Source: Microbacterium schleiferi
GTDB taxonomy: Bacteria; Actinomycetota; Actinomycetes; Actinomycetales; Microbacteriaceae
DNA length: 64,000 bases
Direction of reading: 5' to 3'
NCBI RefSeq assembly: GCF_020781975.1
Contig: NZ_JAJGNI010000006.1
Coordinates: forward strand, 124,001-188,000
Shown here: one piece after another, positions 63,929 to 64,000 of the stretch
Numbering within the stretch: position 1 is the stretch's first letter
How the letters are laid out: the number at the start of each line of letters is the position of its first letter
Made by a program: the position numbers and the translations under genes
Notes under the pieces: model-generated
Seen by the model: the letters and a program-made list of their open reading frames with translations, nothing else
The model's database searches: none
What the model was told of the DNA's origin: nothing

Positions 63929-64000
63929 ATGGGAATCCGCTACTACGCCTATGCCTTCGATGCCGACCTTGCTCAGCAGGCGGTCGATGACCCGCACAGC
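63929..64000 (+). CDS. start of a DUF7691-like protein, truncated by window
   Basis: 24 codons are visible: MGIRYYAYAFDADLAQQAVD and DPHS, then the window ends. The MGIRYYAYAFDA start is shared by small actinobacterial proteins that I remember as DUF7691; function unknown. The ATG and coding sense are plausible, but only the first residues can be seen. Confidence 0.6.
   Translation, partial: MGIRYYAYAFDADLAQQAVDDPHS

Overview
The window is 64 kb of high-GC, gene-dense actinobacterial chromosome. Protein content (methylcitrate cycle, F420-linked enzymes, DUF6412, DUF222-HNH, DUF4012/LCP cell-envelope genes), many TANNNT-6 nt-start (leaderless) promoters, and the very frequent word GGATGCC/GGCATCC point to Microbacteriaceae, most likely Microbacterium. 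This is inferred from gene content and composition; no 16S gene is present.

Layout. 1-7.3 kb: a co-directional catabolic block with the end of prpB, prpC, a thiolase, an enoyl-CoA hydratase, both ETF subunits and a cytochrome b-like membrane protein whose N-terminal tail carries palindromic insertions. 7.4-10.2 kb: a NarL-type two-component system and a DUF4097 protein. 10.3-17.4 kb: CofE, a GNAT protein, a thioesterase, PutA, a YidC paralogue and DUF6412. 17.5-24.6 kb: alditol oxidase, a membrane protein/XRE pair, an alcohol dehydrogenase, an arginine-modifying enzyme with ornithine aminotransferase, and a membrane-anchored molybdopterin oxidoreductase. 24.7-28.1 kb: the three-gene ATP-grasp/alpha-E/transglutaminase operon of unknown product. 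28.2-40.2 kb: OsmC, acetolactate decarboxylase, glycerate kinase, a MarR-controlled efflux locus, a lipase-like hydrolase, lipoate ligase, an orphan DNA methyltransferase, an F420-type LLM oxidoreductase, a carboxylesterase and TetR. 40.3-49.1 kb: a carbohydrate island (GH3, galK, galT, LacI, galE, a deletion scar joining the tails of a GH35 beta-galactosidase and a FUSC transporter, then pgm). 49.3-59.4 kb: prephenate dehydratase, photolyase, a serine-hydrolase-fold lipoprotein lacking its catalytic Ser/Lys, an LLM oxidoreductase, DUF222-HNH, a lipid kinase, SerS and a HAD phosphatase. 59.4-64 kb: tRNA-Ser(UGA), a DUF4012 protein, an LCP-family ligase, tRNA-Ser(GCU), a gene-poor stretch and the start of one more gene.

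How the genes work together. The first block burns propionyl/acyl-CoA and passes electrons to ETF. RocD makes glutamate semialdehyde, which the P5C dehydrogenase half of PutA can oxidise; the neighbouring arginine enzyme may feed RocD. GalK, GalT, GalE and Pgm form a complete Leloir route under a LacI-type regulator with a strong operator, but the adjacent beta-galactosidase is only a remnant. SerS sits 1 kb from one serine tRNA, and a second lies 4 kb further on.

The most unusual features are the four palindromic elements (two families) inserted in frame in the cytochrome b-like gene, the ATP-grasp/alpha-E/transglutaminase operon, the inactive serine-hydrolase lipoprotein, the GH35-FUSC deletion scar, and roughly 80-bp intergenic elements bounded by inverted GGCTAACTCC ends.
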